Origin: Bacteroidales bacterium UBA2861
GTDB lineage: Bacteria > Bacteroidota > Bacteroidia > Bacteroidales > UBA932
DNA: 64,000 bases
Assembly (NCBI GenBank): GCA_002350615.1
Contig: DEFD01000028.1
Location: 218,731-282,730 of the forward strand
Direction: 5' to 3'
Shown: positions 1 to 8,196 of the stretch, one piece after another
How the letters are laid out: each line of letters begins with the position of its first letter
How positions within the stretch are numbered: position 1 is the first letter of the stretch
The notes under the pieces: generated by a model
The model's database searches: none
The model's input: the letters and a program-made list of their open reading frames with translations, nothing else
Told to the model about the DNA's origin: nothing
Position numbers and translations under genes: made by a program

Positions 1-1424
1 GTGAGTTTGAAGATGTATTTGTTCTCCTCCGTGGAGACAATCTTCTGATATACCTCCATATCGGAGCGGCGGTCCAGGACAATGCCTTTCTCCTTCAACT
101 GGTCTTCCAGATGTTCAAGGAACGGACGTCCGTCATTGTAGGCAGAGAAGGTATATATCAACTCGGTGCCATGTTCACGATGGAAGAGAATCTTATCGTT
201 GACTTCCTTCTTGTATCGATTCAGTTCCGTTTTGGAGTAGCGATTGTTCTTACCGTCCTCAGTGATGCCGAAATGCTCGATGTAGATGGTTCGATCTCCT
301 TGCCTGATGACAAAATCTGGGGTATATGGCTTGTGAGAATGGCGGAATCCGTAAGGGTAGGGCCGCTCATATTCATAGTCAATCTTGTGTAAGTACAGGA
401 AGTTTGCAATCATCACTTCCTGCGAAGAGCGGAGGGATTCGTAATCGATGGTGATGGATTTGCCTGTACGCTTATTGGTAATGGTCTCCACGTACTCATT
501 CATATTGGAACGCATCGTGGAGAAATCGGCCTTTGAGATGTAGTTGAAAAAGGCGTTAAGGTCATCTCCTTCGTATGGAGCATCGAAATAACTACCGAAG
601 AAGAGGATCAGTTTATTCACCATATCCGACTCCCGGAGGACATCGTTCTTGAGGTAGTTATTGATGACGTCAAACATATAGCCGCTGTCCACCACATTCT
701 TTTTATCTGCATCCTGCTTTCGGAGGATAGCGTAACCGGTCTTATGGAATGTCGTGACGGGGCAATTGATTTTCAGTGCCTTGTTAATCTTGTCTTGAAG
801 TTCTCCAACGGCTTTATTGGTAAAAGAGATGACAAGAATCTGCTCGGGTTTGACTCCCTTCTTCTCGACCAGGTACTTCACTTTGGCGGCCACCGTGGTA
901 GTCTTTCCTGCTCCTGCGCCGGCCACTACCAGCATATAGTCCTCGTCTGTGAGGACCACCTTGCGCTGCTCTTCATCCAGCGAGATTGCTGGATCGACTT
1001 TGGATAGAACCGTGTCCAGATAGTGCTTATCGGTTTCTAGGTGCCTCTGCAGGAAGGAATGATTGTGCTGCTGGATGCCAGTGGAGCCTTCTCTTAGGTC
1101 TGAGAGGTCAGCATAATTCCGCAGGAAAGCCTCGACGGATGCTGCTGGTATGGCGAACTTCTCGCAGTACAGGCCGAGAGTTGTTGCGGTCTTCTGGTTC
1201 TGGAAGAAGGTGTTGATGTCAGTATATTCGTCAATCAGCTGCTTGTAGTCACTGCGTGCCAGATACCTATCCTCGAGGAGTAGTGAATTCAATCGCTGGG
1301 TGAACTGGAGCAACTGAGCATACTCTGCTGTAGGTGCTTTAGACATGACGTTGGACGGCTCCGGTTTCTTGGAAGCCTCTTTCGACTTGTTGCGCCGCGA
1401 GAATATGAAATCAAGAAGGGACAT
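1..1424 (-). CDS. DNA helicase IV-like UvrD/Rep superfamily 1 helicase, 3' end cut by window
   Basis: The reading frame is open from an ATG at 1424 to the left edge, so the C-terminal part of the protein is missing. About 160 residues in, it has a Walker A motif (AGAGAGKTTT), followed by LVISFTNKAVGEL, typical of UvrD/Rep helicases. Further on, a segment with YTPDFVI and IYIEHFGI resembles the nuclease-like insert seen in helicase IV (HelD) relatives. The N-terminal 160 residues match nothing I recognise. A -7 box lies 16 bases upstream of the start. The role is probably ATP-dependent DNA unwinding in repair or recombination. The family is secure; the helicase IV subfamily is likely. Confidence 0.82.
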   Translation of the reverse strand, partial: MSLLDFIFSRRNKSKEASKKPEPSNVMSKAPTAEYAQLLQFTQRLNSLLLEDRYLARSDYKQLIDEYTDINTFFQNQKTATTLGLYCEKFAIPAASVEAFLRNYADLSDLREGSTGIQQHNHSFLQRHLETDKHYLDTVLSKVDPAISLDEEQRKVVLTDEDYMLVVAGAGAGKTTTVAAKVKYLVEKKGVKPEQILVISFTNKAVGELQDKINKALKINCPVTTFHKTGYAILRKQDADKKNVVDSGYMFDVINNYLKNDVLRESDMVNKLILFFGSYFDAPYEGDDLNAFFNYISKADFSTMRSNMNEYVETITNKRTGKSITIDYESLRSSQEVMIANFLYLHKIDYEYERPYPYGFRHSHKPYTPDFVIRQGDRTIYIEHFGITEDGKNNRYSKTELNRYKKEVNDKILFHREHGTELIYTFSAYNDGRPFLEHLEDQLKEKGIVLDRRSDMEVYQKIVSTEENKYIFKL

Positions 1425-1428
1425 AAAT

Positions 1429-1447
1429 CTTTGCGAATGCAAAGTTA
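1429..1447 (-). promoter_or_regulatory. Helicase gene -7 box with overlapping palindrome
   Basis: On the minus strand TAACTTTG (1440-1447) matches the Bacteroidetes -7 consensus TAnnTTTG and puts the transcript start about 12 bases before the ATG. A perfect inverted repeat CTTTGC-GAAT-GCAAAG (1429-1444) overlaps the box and the predicted start. It could be an operator or a short leader hairpin. No convincing -33 element is seen. Confidence 0.5.
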
Positions 1448-1524
1448 CTTAATTTTTATCGAACCCTTATTGTCAACACTAATTCTGACCACATCTTACA
1501 GGAAACCAAGCGATTACAAGGCAA

Positions 1525-1565
1525 GAAAAAACCGGAACCTCCAAATTCTTCTGGAGATTCCGGTT
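1525..1565 (-). terminator. Terminator of tRNA-Leu
   Basis: Directly after the tRNA 3' end on the minus strand, a stem pairs AACCGGAATCTCCA with TGGAGGTTCCGGTT and is followed by a run of T. The plus-strand reading lacks the T run, so the terminator is one-directional. Confidence 0.8.
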
Positions 1566-1568
1566 CTG

Positions 1569-1653
1569 TGCCCAGAGCGGGAATCGAACCCGCACATCTT
1601 TAAGGGATACTGGATTTTGAGTCCAGCGCGTCTACCAATTCCGCCATCCGGGC
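1569..1653 (-). tRNA. tRNA-Leu (CAA)
   Basis: An 85-nt cloverleaf on the minus strand. The acceptor stem pairs GCCCGGA with TCTGGGC. The D-loop contains TTGGTAGACG, the anticodon loop is CTCAAAA (anticodon CAA), the long variable arm expected of leucine tRNAs is present, and the T-loop is GTTCGATTC. The discriminator base is A. The 3' CCA is not encoded. Confidence 0.96.
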
Positions 1654-1666
1654 GATGGATAGGCTG

Positions 1667-1674
1667 CAAAGATA
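1667..1674 (-). promoter_or_regulatory. -7 box of tRNA-Leu promoter
   Basis: TATCTTTG on the minus strand fits TAnnTTTG and lies 13 bases before the tRNA 5' end. It sits back to back with the plus-strand aroB -7 box at 1687-1694. Confidence 0.6.
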
Positions 1675-1686
1675 CCTAATTTTTCT

Positions 1687-1694
1687 TATTTTTG
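1687..1694 (+). promoter_or_regulatory. -7 box of aroB promoter
   Basis: TATTTTTG fits TAnnTTTG. Transcription would begin near 1698, after the first possible ATG (1696), so this site favours the second ATG at 1714. Confidence 0.5.
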
Positions 1695-1713
1695 CATGCA
1701 TAATATTCGCATA

Positions 1714-2682
1714 ATGGGGATTAAGGCTCAACTTCGAAAATACCGCCGCATATTCATTGTATGTGACAGGAATGTAGCGTCTTTCGCCGGGACTCTGGGC
1801 AATTATCCGATTTACTATCTGGAGGCGAGAGAAGAGAACAAGAACATGGACGGCGTCCTTGGCATCTGCCGCTGGCTCCTGGAGCAGAATGCGGACAGGC
1901 AGGCGCTGCTTCTGAGCGTAGGAGGAGGAATCACAAGCGACATGGCAGGATTCGCCGCGAGCATCTACAAACGCGGTATCCGCTACGCGAATATCCCCAC
2001 CACCCTGCTTGCCATGGTAGATGCCGGATTGGGCGGAAAGACCGGAGTCAATCTGGATTCCTACAAAAACATCCTCGGCGTCATACGGCAGCCGGAATTT
2101 ACCGCGATCTGCCCCGAGGTCCTTGCAAGTCTTCCCGAACGGGAGATGCGAAGCGGACTCGCGGAAATGGCCAAAAGCTTCGTCATAGGAGACGCCCGCT
2201 CATACTCTCGGCTCATGGACCTCATGCAGAAGCATCCGGCGCCACTGGAAAGCCGGGAAGGCGCAGGCATCTTCGTAGATCTGATACAAAAAGCCGCGGC
2301 CATAAAAGAAGGCATAGTGGAGAAGGATGAATTCGAGCGCGGACCGCGACGCAAACTGAATCTCGGCCACACATGGGCACATGCCATCGAGTGGTGGCAA
2401 AAACAGGATGCCGGCAGGACAGACTACACGCATGGTGAAGCCGTGGCCATAGGGATGGTGCAGGCGGCCCGGAAATCCGAAGAACTCGGTATAGCCGAGC
2501 CAGGCCTTTCCGAGCGTCTGAAACGCGATCTCTCGGCGTGCGGTCTCCCGACCGATCTTCCCTGCCCCGAGCAGGAACTCATCCCCGCAATGCATAAAGA
2601 CAAAAAAGCGACGGACTCAGCCGTCGCCTTTGTACTTCCCGTCCGAATCGGAAGGGTTATCATCAGAAAACTCGTTTTCTAA
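1714..2682 (+). CDS. aroB: 3-dehydroquinate synthase
   Basis: Converts DAHP to 3-dehydroquinate, the second step of the shikimate pathway, in the cytoplasm. The protein shows the NAD-binding glycine motif SVGGGITSDMAGFAAS, the PTTLLAMVDAGLGGKTGVN block, and the metal-binding histidine segments LGHTWAHAIE and HGEAVAIGM. From 1714 it is 322 aa, slightly short for the family. An ATG at 1696 in the same frame adds six residues, but the -7 box at 1687-1694 would start the transcript after it. The stop codon overlaps the stop of nagB on the other strand by 3-4 bases, leaving no room for a terminator. Confidence 0.93.
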   Translation: MGIKAQLRKYRRIFIVCDRNVASFAGTLGNYPIYYLEAREENKNMDGVLGICRWLLEQNADRQALLLSVGGGITSDMAGFAASIYKRGIRYANIPTTLLAMVDAGLGGKTGVNLDSYKNILGVIRQPEFTAICPEVLASLPEREMRSGLAEMAKSFVIGDARSYSRLMDLMQKHPAPLESREGAGIFVDLIQKAAAIKEGIVEKDEFERGPRRKLNLGHTWAHAIEWWQKQDAGRTDYTHGEAVAIGMVQAARKSEELGIAEPGLSERLKRDLSACGLPTDLPCPEQELIPAMHKDKKATDSAVAFVLPVRIGRVIIRKLVF

Positions 2683-3473
2683 CGCTTTTCCGCAGCCTCA
2701 ACAGCAGCAAAATAAGCGCGGCTGCTCTCCTGGAGTCCGGAGGCCGCAGCGTCGTCGCACACTATGGTGCCAAATTCGTGAAGCTGCAGGGCGGATACGG
2801 TGCACATATGGCTCACAGGGCCTTCTACGGCGTCGTGTACGGCTTTAGCCTTCTTAGGGCCGAAGGCCAAGATCACAACCTCGCGGGCACCGGTAACGGT
2901 GGCGACCCCCACTGAAAGCGCCTGGGCCGGCACTTGATTCATGTCGTTATTGAAAAAACGTGAATTCACTATGCGGGTGTCTTCGGTGAGCGTAACCACG
3001 CGGGTATGGGAATTGAGCGAAGAGAAGGGCTCGTTGAAAGCGATATGCCCGTCTTCCCCTATGCCTCCAAGGAAAAGATCGAATCCTCCGGCAGCCGCAA
3101 TGGCCTTCTCGTATGCCTCGCATTCGGCATTCAGGTCCGGAGCGTTCCCATTGAGGATGTGGATGTTTTCCGCAGGTTCGTCAATATGGTCGAAGAGGTA
3201 CTTGTGCATGAAGGACCAGTAGCTCTCGGGATGGGTTTTGGGAAGTCCCACATACTCATCCATGTTGAAGGACACGACATTTTTGAAAGAAATCTCTCCG
3301 GCTTTGACCATCCGGATCAATTCCGCATAGGTTTCAATCGGAGTTGAACCTGTGCAAAGTCCGAGCACGAAAGGATCGGCGCTCCGTGCTGCTTTTTCTT
3401 TGATTCTGTCAGCAATGTAATGTGCTGCCCAGAGCGAACCCTCGGCGGAGTTCTTGCGAATAATGACTTTCAT
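2679..3473 (-). CDS. nagB: Glucosamine-6-phosphate deaminase
   Basis: Isomerises and deaminates glucosamine 6-phosphate to fructose 6-phosphate and ammonia, linking amino-sugar breakdown with glycolysis. At 264 aa it is of normal length. The catalytic residues fall at the same numbers as in E. coli NagB: D72 in FNMDEY, and D141, H143 and E148 in GIGEDGHIAFNEP. It is the last gene of a minus-strand unit, 5 bases after the NagB/LmbE fusion, which carries altered active-site residues. This copy is therefore the likely working deaminase. It converges on aroB with overlapping stop codons. Confidence 0.95.
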   Translation of the reverse strand: MKVIIRKNSAEGSLWAAHYIADRIKEKAARSADPFVLGLCTGSTPIETYAELIRMVKAGEISFKNVVSFNMDEYVGLPKTHPESYWSFMHKYLFDHIDEPAENIHILNGNAPDLNAECEAYEKAIAAAGGFDLFLGGIGEDGHIAFNEPFSSLNSHTRVVTLTEDTRIVNSRFFNNDMNQVPAQALSVGVATVTGAREVVILAFGPKKAKAVHDAVEGPVSHMCTVSALQLHEFGTIVCDDAAASGLQESSRAYFAAVEAAEKR

Positions 3474-3478
3474 AATGT

Positions 3479-5410
3479 TTATATTAGTTTAAGGAAAACT
3501 TCAATGGCCTGATATTCGGCCATACCAAGTTCGTCATAAGCCTTTGCAGTAGCCTGAGTGCGGTCTTCCGCCCTCTGCCAGAACTCACGCGGGTCTTCTC
3601 CGGGGAAAGGAACGATGTCTTTCTGGGAAAGATGCCTGTAGATTGCGTGACGCTTCTCCACAACCTCGTCCGGGCTTAGAGGAACGGCCATGTCCACGCG
3701 GGAAAGTTCCCACTCCATCCAGGCTCCCCTGTAGAGCCAGATATGGCAGCTCTCCGTCCAGGGGGCGCCTTCGCCCTTAAGCTGGCTGAACGCCTCGAGG
3801 GCGGCCTCGGTGCACACACGGTGCGTTCCGTGAGGGTCGGCAAGGTCCCCGGCCATGTATATCTGGTCGGGCTTTATCTCGCTCATAAGAGCCTTGATGA
3901 TATCCACATCGGCCTGTCCGGAAGGAAGTTTCTTCACACCGCCGCTTTCGTAGAAAGGAAGATTCAGGAAATGAATATGGTCTCCGCGCAAGCCGAATGA
4001 GAAATCGGCTCCGCGAGCCTCGCTGCGGCGTATAGCCGCCTTGATGTCCAGGAGTTTGCGCGGTTCGGGCTCACCGGGCTTCTTGGAGTCGATGAGTGCC
4101 TTGACTTCAGCGATATGGTTGCCGTAGCCAAGCTGCGCCACCGCATCCATGTGCTGGAGAACCACGGAATCGTGCACTGCCACATTTCCCGAAGTCTCAT
4201 AAGCTACATGGACATTGTGTCCCTGATGCACAAGACGGATGAAGGTTCCTCCCATGGAAATGACATCGTCGTCCGGATGGGGCGAGAGAATGAGAACGTT
4301 CTTGGGGAACGGGGTACTCGCCACGGGCCTGGTGCTGTCGTCGGCGTTCGGTTTTCCTCCGGGCCATCCGGTGATGGTGTGCTGGAGGTCGTTGAACACC
4401 TTGATATTCACCTGGTCGTATGAACCTTCCAGGTCAACCAACTCTTCCAGGGAGTTCTGGAGATAATCCGCATGGGTAAGCTTGAGGATCGGCTTGTGAA
4501 CCTTCTGGCAGAGCCAGATTACGGCCTTGCGGCGGAACTTCGGAGTCCAGTCGCAGGGGCCGATGAGCCATGGAGCCACAACTCTGGTAAGGAGGCTCCC
4601 GGCCACATCGTCAACATAAATGCTGACGTTCTTGTGAAGCTGGAAGAAGGTTGCCGGGCAGTTGGGAGAAATATCGCCCTCAACCACCTTAGACACCGCT
4701 TCCGCCTTATTTTCTCCCCACGCCATAAGTATCACCCTACTCGCGGTGAGCATGGTGGCCATTCCGACGGTCACAGCCTGTTTGGGAGTGGCCGCGAGGT
4801 CTCCGTTGAAGTAGCGGCTCTGACCCTTGCGGCTGGCATAGCTCAGAAGTACGGTGCGGGTGCGGCTCTGGACGTCGGTTCCGGCCTCGTTGAAGCCGAC
4901 CTGGCCTTCTTCGCCGATTCCGACCACCAGCAGGTCGAGCCCGGTGGCGGCAGCGTCGAATTCAGCGCAATAGTGGGAAATTTCTTCGTGAGCTATACGC
5001 CCGTCGGGAATATGGATATTCTCCGGAAGGATATCCACATTGTCCAGCAGTTCTTCGTGCAGTTTGCGGTTACGGCTCTGGGCATCTTCCGGGGATGAGG
5101 GGTAATATTCGTCTATCGAGAAAACCGCGACATTCCTGAAAGACACCCTCCCTTCGCTGAATTTGCGGCTGAGCTTTTTGAAAAGAGACACCGGTGTGGC
5201 CCCCGTTGACAGGCCAAGCCGGAAAATCTTTCCTGGATTCTTCTTTCCAAAAGAATTGATCGCCTTGATAACAATCTCCGACACCGCCTCGCTCCCCTCT
5301 GACGCGCCGGGGAACATCTCCGCCCGAATCTTGTCGTATCCGTGGAGTATATCATCAGGGAGCCCCGCCATGCGCAGGCCCCCGTCTTCAGGAACTGTAA
5401 AATGTCTCAT
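3479..5410 (-). CDS. NagB-like / PIG-L (LmbE) deacetylase fusion protein
   Basis: A 643-aa two-domain protein. Residues about 20-285 are a glucosamine-6-phosphate isomerase/deaminase fold (SIDEYYP around D100). Residues about 365-640 are a PIG-L/LmbE deacetylase with the zinc motif SPHPDDD (HPDD at 378-381). In the NagB half the catalytic Asp and His are replaced: the motif reads GIGEEGQVGFNE, giving E168 and Q170 where NagB has D141 and H143. E175 is kept. The deaminase half may be inactive or sense a sugar phosphate, while the LmbE half looks intact. Related fusions are known in Bacteroidetes. It lies between hppA and true nagB with gaps of 6 and 5 bases. A role in N-acetylglucosamine metabolism is inferred from context. 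Confidence 0.87.
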   Translation of the reverse strand: MRHFTVPEDGGLRMAGLPDDILHGYDKIRAEMFPGASEGSEAVSEIVIKAINSFGKKNPGKIFRLGLSTGATPVSLFKKLSRKFSEGRVSFRNVAVFSIDEYYPSSPEDAQSRNRKLHEELLDNVDILPENIHIPDGRIAHEEISHYCAEFDAAATGLDLLVVGIGEEGQVGFNEAGTDVQSRTRTVLLSYASRKGQSRYFNGDLAATPKQAVTVGMATMLTASRVILMAWGENKAEAVSKVVEGDISPNCPATFFQLHKNVSIYVDDVAGSLLTRVVAPWLIGPCDWTPKFRRKAVIWLCQKVHKPILKLTHADYLQNSLEELVDLEGSYDQVNIKVFNDLQHTITGWPGGKPNADDSTRPVASTPFPKNVLILSPHPDDDVISMGGTFIRLVHQGHNVHVAYETSGNVAVHDSVVLQHMDAVAQLGYGNHIAEVKALIDSKKPGEPEPRKLLDIKAAIRRSEARGADFSFGLRGDHIHFLNLPFYESGGVKKLPSGQADVDIIKALMSEIKPDQIYMAGDLADPHGTHRVCTEAALEAFSQLKGEGAPWTESCHIWLYRGAWMEWELSRVDMAVPLSPDEVVEKRHAIYRHLSQKDIVPFPGEDPREFWQRAEDRTQATAKAYDELGMAEYQAIEVFLKLI

Positions 5411-5416
5411 ATAATA

Positions 5417-7624
5417 TTAAAGGATATGGAATGCTGTGGTAAGGCCGGCCATCACGATGGAAACCATGCTCATAAGCTTGATGAGGATGTTCAGTGAAGG
5501 TCCGCTGGTGTCCTTGAAAGGATCGCCCACGGTGTCGCCAACGACTGTCGCATGATGGCTGTCGGAATTCTTTCCTCCGAAGTTGCCTTCCTCTACATAC
5601 TTCTTCGCATTGTCCCATGCTCCGCCGGAGTTGGACATGAACACCGCCAGCACGAAGCCAGCGCCAAGGCCGCCGATGAGAAGACCGAGAACACCGGCCA
5701 CACCAAGCACGCAACCGGTGATTACCGGGACGAGGATAGCTGTGATGGCAGGGCCGAGCATCTCGTGCTGAGCCGCCTTAGTGGAGATTTCCACGCACCT
5801 CTTATAGTCTGGAGTGCCTTCTCCGGTGAGGATACCCTTGATCTCACGGAACTGGCGGCGCACCTCTACCACCATCTTGCCGGCGGCGCGTCCCACGGCG
5901 TTCATCGTGAGTCCGCAGAACAGGAAGGCCATCATTGCACCGATAAACACACCGGCGAGAACCGCAGGGTTCATCAGGCTGACATTATAATTGTTGAGAA
6001 TGTCCAGGATGCTGGCGTCGGCTGCGGAAACAAGGTCTCCGGCCACTGAAACAACCTTCTCGCCCGTGCGTTCGAGGGCAATCTTTATTTCCTCGATGTA
6101 GGAGGCAAGCAGGGCAAGGGCGGTGAGGGCCGCGGAACCGATTGCAAAGCCTTTTCCGGTGGCTGCGGTGGTGTTTCCGAGAGCGTCGAGCACATCCGTG
6201 CGCTCACGCACTTCCGGCTCAAGTTCACTCATCTGCGCATTGCCGCCCGCATTGTCGGCGATAGGGCCGTAGGCATCGGTCGCAAGCGTAATTCCAAGGG
6301 TGCTGAGCATACCTACCGCCGCAATCGCAACGCCGTAAAGGCCCTTGGACAGGTTGGCTGCCGTGAGCATATTGGCAATGTCGAAGTTGATAGCGAAGAG
6401 ATATGCAAGTATAATCGCGCATGCTATGGCGATCACGGGGATTGCGGTGGAAATCATTCCGAGGCCCACACCATTGATAATAACGGTGGCAGGACCGGTC
6501 TGGGACGCTTCTGCAAGCTTCTGCGTGGGTTTATAGGAATGGGAAGTATAATACTCCGTAGCTTTGCCGATGATAACTCCTGCGAGGAGTCCGGAGAGAA
6601 CTGAAAGCGAGAGCTGCCACCAGTTTTCGAAGCCCAGCAGATAGAGGACGCCGAAAGTGGCCACTCCGCTGAGCGCTGCGGCGAGATTCGTTCCCACGCT
6701 CATGCTCTTGAGAAGCTGAGCCATGCCGGCGCCTTCCTTCGTGCGCACCGTAAAGATACTCAGGACGGAAAGGATAACGCCTACGGCAGCGATAAGCATC
6801 GGGGCGAGGATCGCCTTGGTCTGCATTTCAGGCCCGACCGCATAGAATGCGGAAGCGCCGAGCGCCATGGTGGAAAGTATGGATCCACAGTAGCTTTCGT
6901 ATAGGTCCGCGCCCATTCCGGCCACGTCTCCCACATTGTCGCCTACGTTGTCCGCAATTGTAGCGGGGTTGCGGGGATCGTCCTCGGGAAGATCGGTTTC
7001 AACCTTGCCCACAAGGTCAGCGCCTACGTCGGCCGCCTTGGTGTAGATACCGCCGCCTACACGGGCGAAAAGAGCCTGGGTGGAAGCACCCATGCCGAAG
7101 GTAAGCATCGTGGTGGTGATGACCACAAGTTTCTGGGCCTCAGTAGCCTCAACCACGAATGCATTGAGGAGAAGATACCAGAGAGCTATATCCAGAAGGC
7201 CGAGGCCCACCACGGTAAGACCCATGACGGCACCGGAACGGAATGCTACCTTGAGTCCTGCATTGAGGCTGCGTCGGGCGGCATTTGCGGTGCGCCCGGA
7301 GGCGTATGTGGCGGTTTTCATGCCGATGAATCCTGCAAGACCGCTGAAGAAACCTCCGGTGAGGAAAGCGAACGGCACCCAGGGATTCTGCACTCCGAAG
7401 CCATAGGCCAGGACTGCAAAGAACGCGGCCAGGACCGCGAATACTATTATAACTACCTTATACTGCTGTTTGAGATAAGCCATGGCCCCTTCACGCACAT
7501 ACTGTGCAATCTGACGCATTGTAGGGGTTCCCTCATCTTCTTTCTTCATCCTCGCATAGAAAAACGCTGCGAATGCGAGGGCGATAACTGATGCTGCCGG
7601 AACGGCATAAAATAAAGGATTCAT
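5417..7624 (-). CDS. hppA: Membrane ion-pumping pyrophosphatase, K+-dependent type
   Basis: A polytopic inner-membrane enzyme (735 aa) that couples pyrophosphate hydrolysis to export of H+ and/or Na+. The pyrophosphate site DNVGDNVGDVAGMGADLYES lies near residue 225. The C-terminal site has GDTVGDPFKDTSGPSLNI. Near residue 485 the motif reads GNTTAATGKG, with Ala where K+-independent enzymes have Lys. That is the established signature of the K+-dependent class, whose members include Na+ pumps. The sequence alone does not settle which ion is pumped. It is the first gene of a unit continuing into the NagB/LmbE fusion (6-base gap), with its own promoter at 7650-7657. Confidence 0.95.
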   Translation of the reverse strand: MNPLFYAVPAASVIALAFAAFFYARMKKEDEGTPTMRQIAQYVREGAMAYLKQQYKVVIIVFAVLAAFFAVLAYGFGVQNPWVPFAFLTGGFFSGLAGFIGMKTATYASGRTANAARRSLNAGLKVAFRSGAVMGLTVVGLGLLDIALWYLLLNAFVVEATEAQKLVVITTTMLTFGMGASTQALFARVGGGIYTKAADVGADLVGKVETDLPEDDPRNPATIADNVGDNVGDVAGMGADLYESYCGSILSTMALGASAFYAVGPEMQTKAILAPMLIAAVGVILSVLSIFTVRTKEGAGMAQLLKSMSVGTNLAAALSGVATFGVLYLLGFENWWQLSLSVLSGLLAGVIIGKATEYYTSHSYKPTQKLAEASQTGPATVIINGVGLGMISTAIPVIAIACAIILAYLFAINFDIANMLTAANLSKGLYGVAIAAVGMLSTLGITLATDAYGPIADNAGGNAQMSELEPEVRERTDVLDALGNTTAATGKGFAIGSAALTALALLASYIEEIKIALERTGEKVVSVAGDLVSAADASILDILNNYNVSLMNPAVLAGVFIGAMMAFLFCGLTMNAVGRAAGKMVVEVRRQFREIKGILTGEGTPDYKRCVEISTKAAQHEMLGPAITAILVPVITGCVLGVAGVLGLLIGGLGAGFVLAVFMSNSGGAWDNAKKYVEEGNFGGKNSDSHHATVVGDTVGDPFKDTSGPSLNILIKLMSMVSIVMAGLTTAFHIL

Positions 7625-7649
7625 AAGAAGTCTGTTTGTCGGTTTTCTG

Positions 7650-7657
7650 CAAAGATA
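7650..7657 (-). promoter_or_regulatory. -7 box of hppA promoter
   Basis: TATCTTTG on the minus strand, giving a leader of about 22 bases before the hppA ATG. It directly abuts the T run of the rplQ terminator. Confidence 0.6.
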
Positions 7658-7700
7658 AAAAAAGAAGAGGGAGAAACCGAATTTCCCCCTCTTCTTTTTG
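7657..7700 (-). terminator. Terminator of the ribosomal protein operon after rplQ
   Basis: On the minus strand AAGAAGAGGGGGAAA pairs with TTTCTCCCTCTTCTT across a short loop and is followed by a T run. It closes the rplP-rplQ cluster 8 bases after the rplQ stop. Confidence 0.85.
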
Positions 7701-7708
7701 CGGCTTGA

Positions 7709-8194
7709 TTACTCAGCCTTGGGTTCTTCCTGCGGAGCTTCGGGCTCTGCTGCGGGAGCGGCCTCGGCTTTCTTCGCGCGGCTGCGGCGGGTGGTCTTCT
7801 TCGCTTCCTTCTTGGTTCCGGATGCGAGAGCGGCCTCATTGAAGTCCACGAACTCTATGAGTGCCATGTCGGCAGCGTCTCCCTTGCGGAAGCCGAGGTG
7901 CAGGATACGGAGGTATCCGCCCGGACGGTCCGCGATCTTGGGAGCGATGGTGCGGAAAAGCTCCGTAACCGCTTCCTTGTTCTTGAGATAGCTGAATACG
8001 ACACGACGGGAATGGGTGGTATCTTCCTTGCTCTTGGTCACGAGAGGTTCAACATAAGGCTTGAGAGCCTTGGCCTTGGCAACGGTCGTGGTAATCCTCT
8101 TGTGAAGAATCAGCGAAGATGCCATGTTGGAGAGGAGAGCCTTGCGGTGTCCGCTCTTGCGGCCGAGATGATTTACTGCTTTATTGTGTCTCAT
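7709..8194 (-). CDS. rplQ: 50S ribosomal protein L17
   Basis: Large-subunit protein near the exit tunnel. The N-terminus (MRHNKAVNHLGRKSGHRKAL) and the RPGGYLRI segment are diagnostic. At 161 aa it is longer than the roughly 120-residue core: the last 40 residues are a low-complexity Lys/Ala/Glu/Pro tail, as often seen in Bacteroidetes. It is the last gene of the operon, 2 bases after rpoA, and is followed by a strong terminator. Confidence 0.97.
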   Translation of the reverse strand: MRHNKAVNHLGRKSGHRKALLSNMASSLILHKRITTTVAKAKALKPYVEPLVTKSKEDTTHSRRVVFSYLKNKEAVTELFRTIAPKIADRPGGYLRILHLGFRKGDAADMALIEFVDFNEAALASGTKKEAKKTTRRSRAKKAEAAPAAEPEAPQEEPKAE

Positions 8195-8196
8195 CG

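Noticed and set aside
744..1216. Two plus-strand open frames near the left edge
   Set aside because: They are shadows of the minus-strand helicase gene, which is open across the whole region and carries Walker A and helicase motifs.
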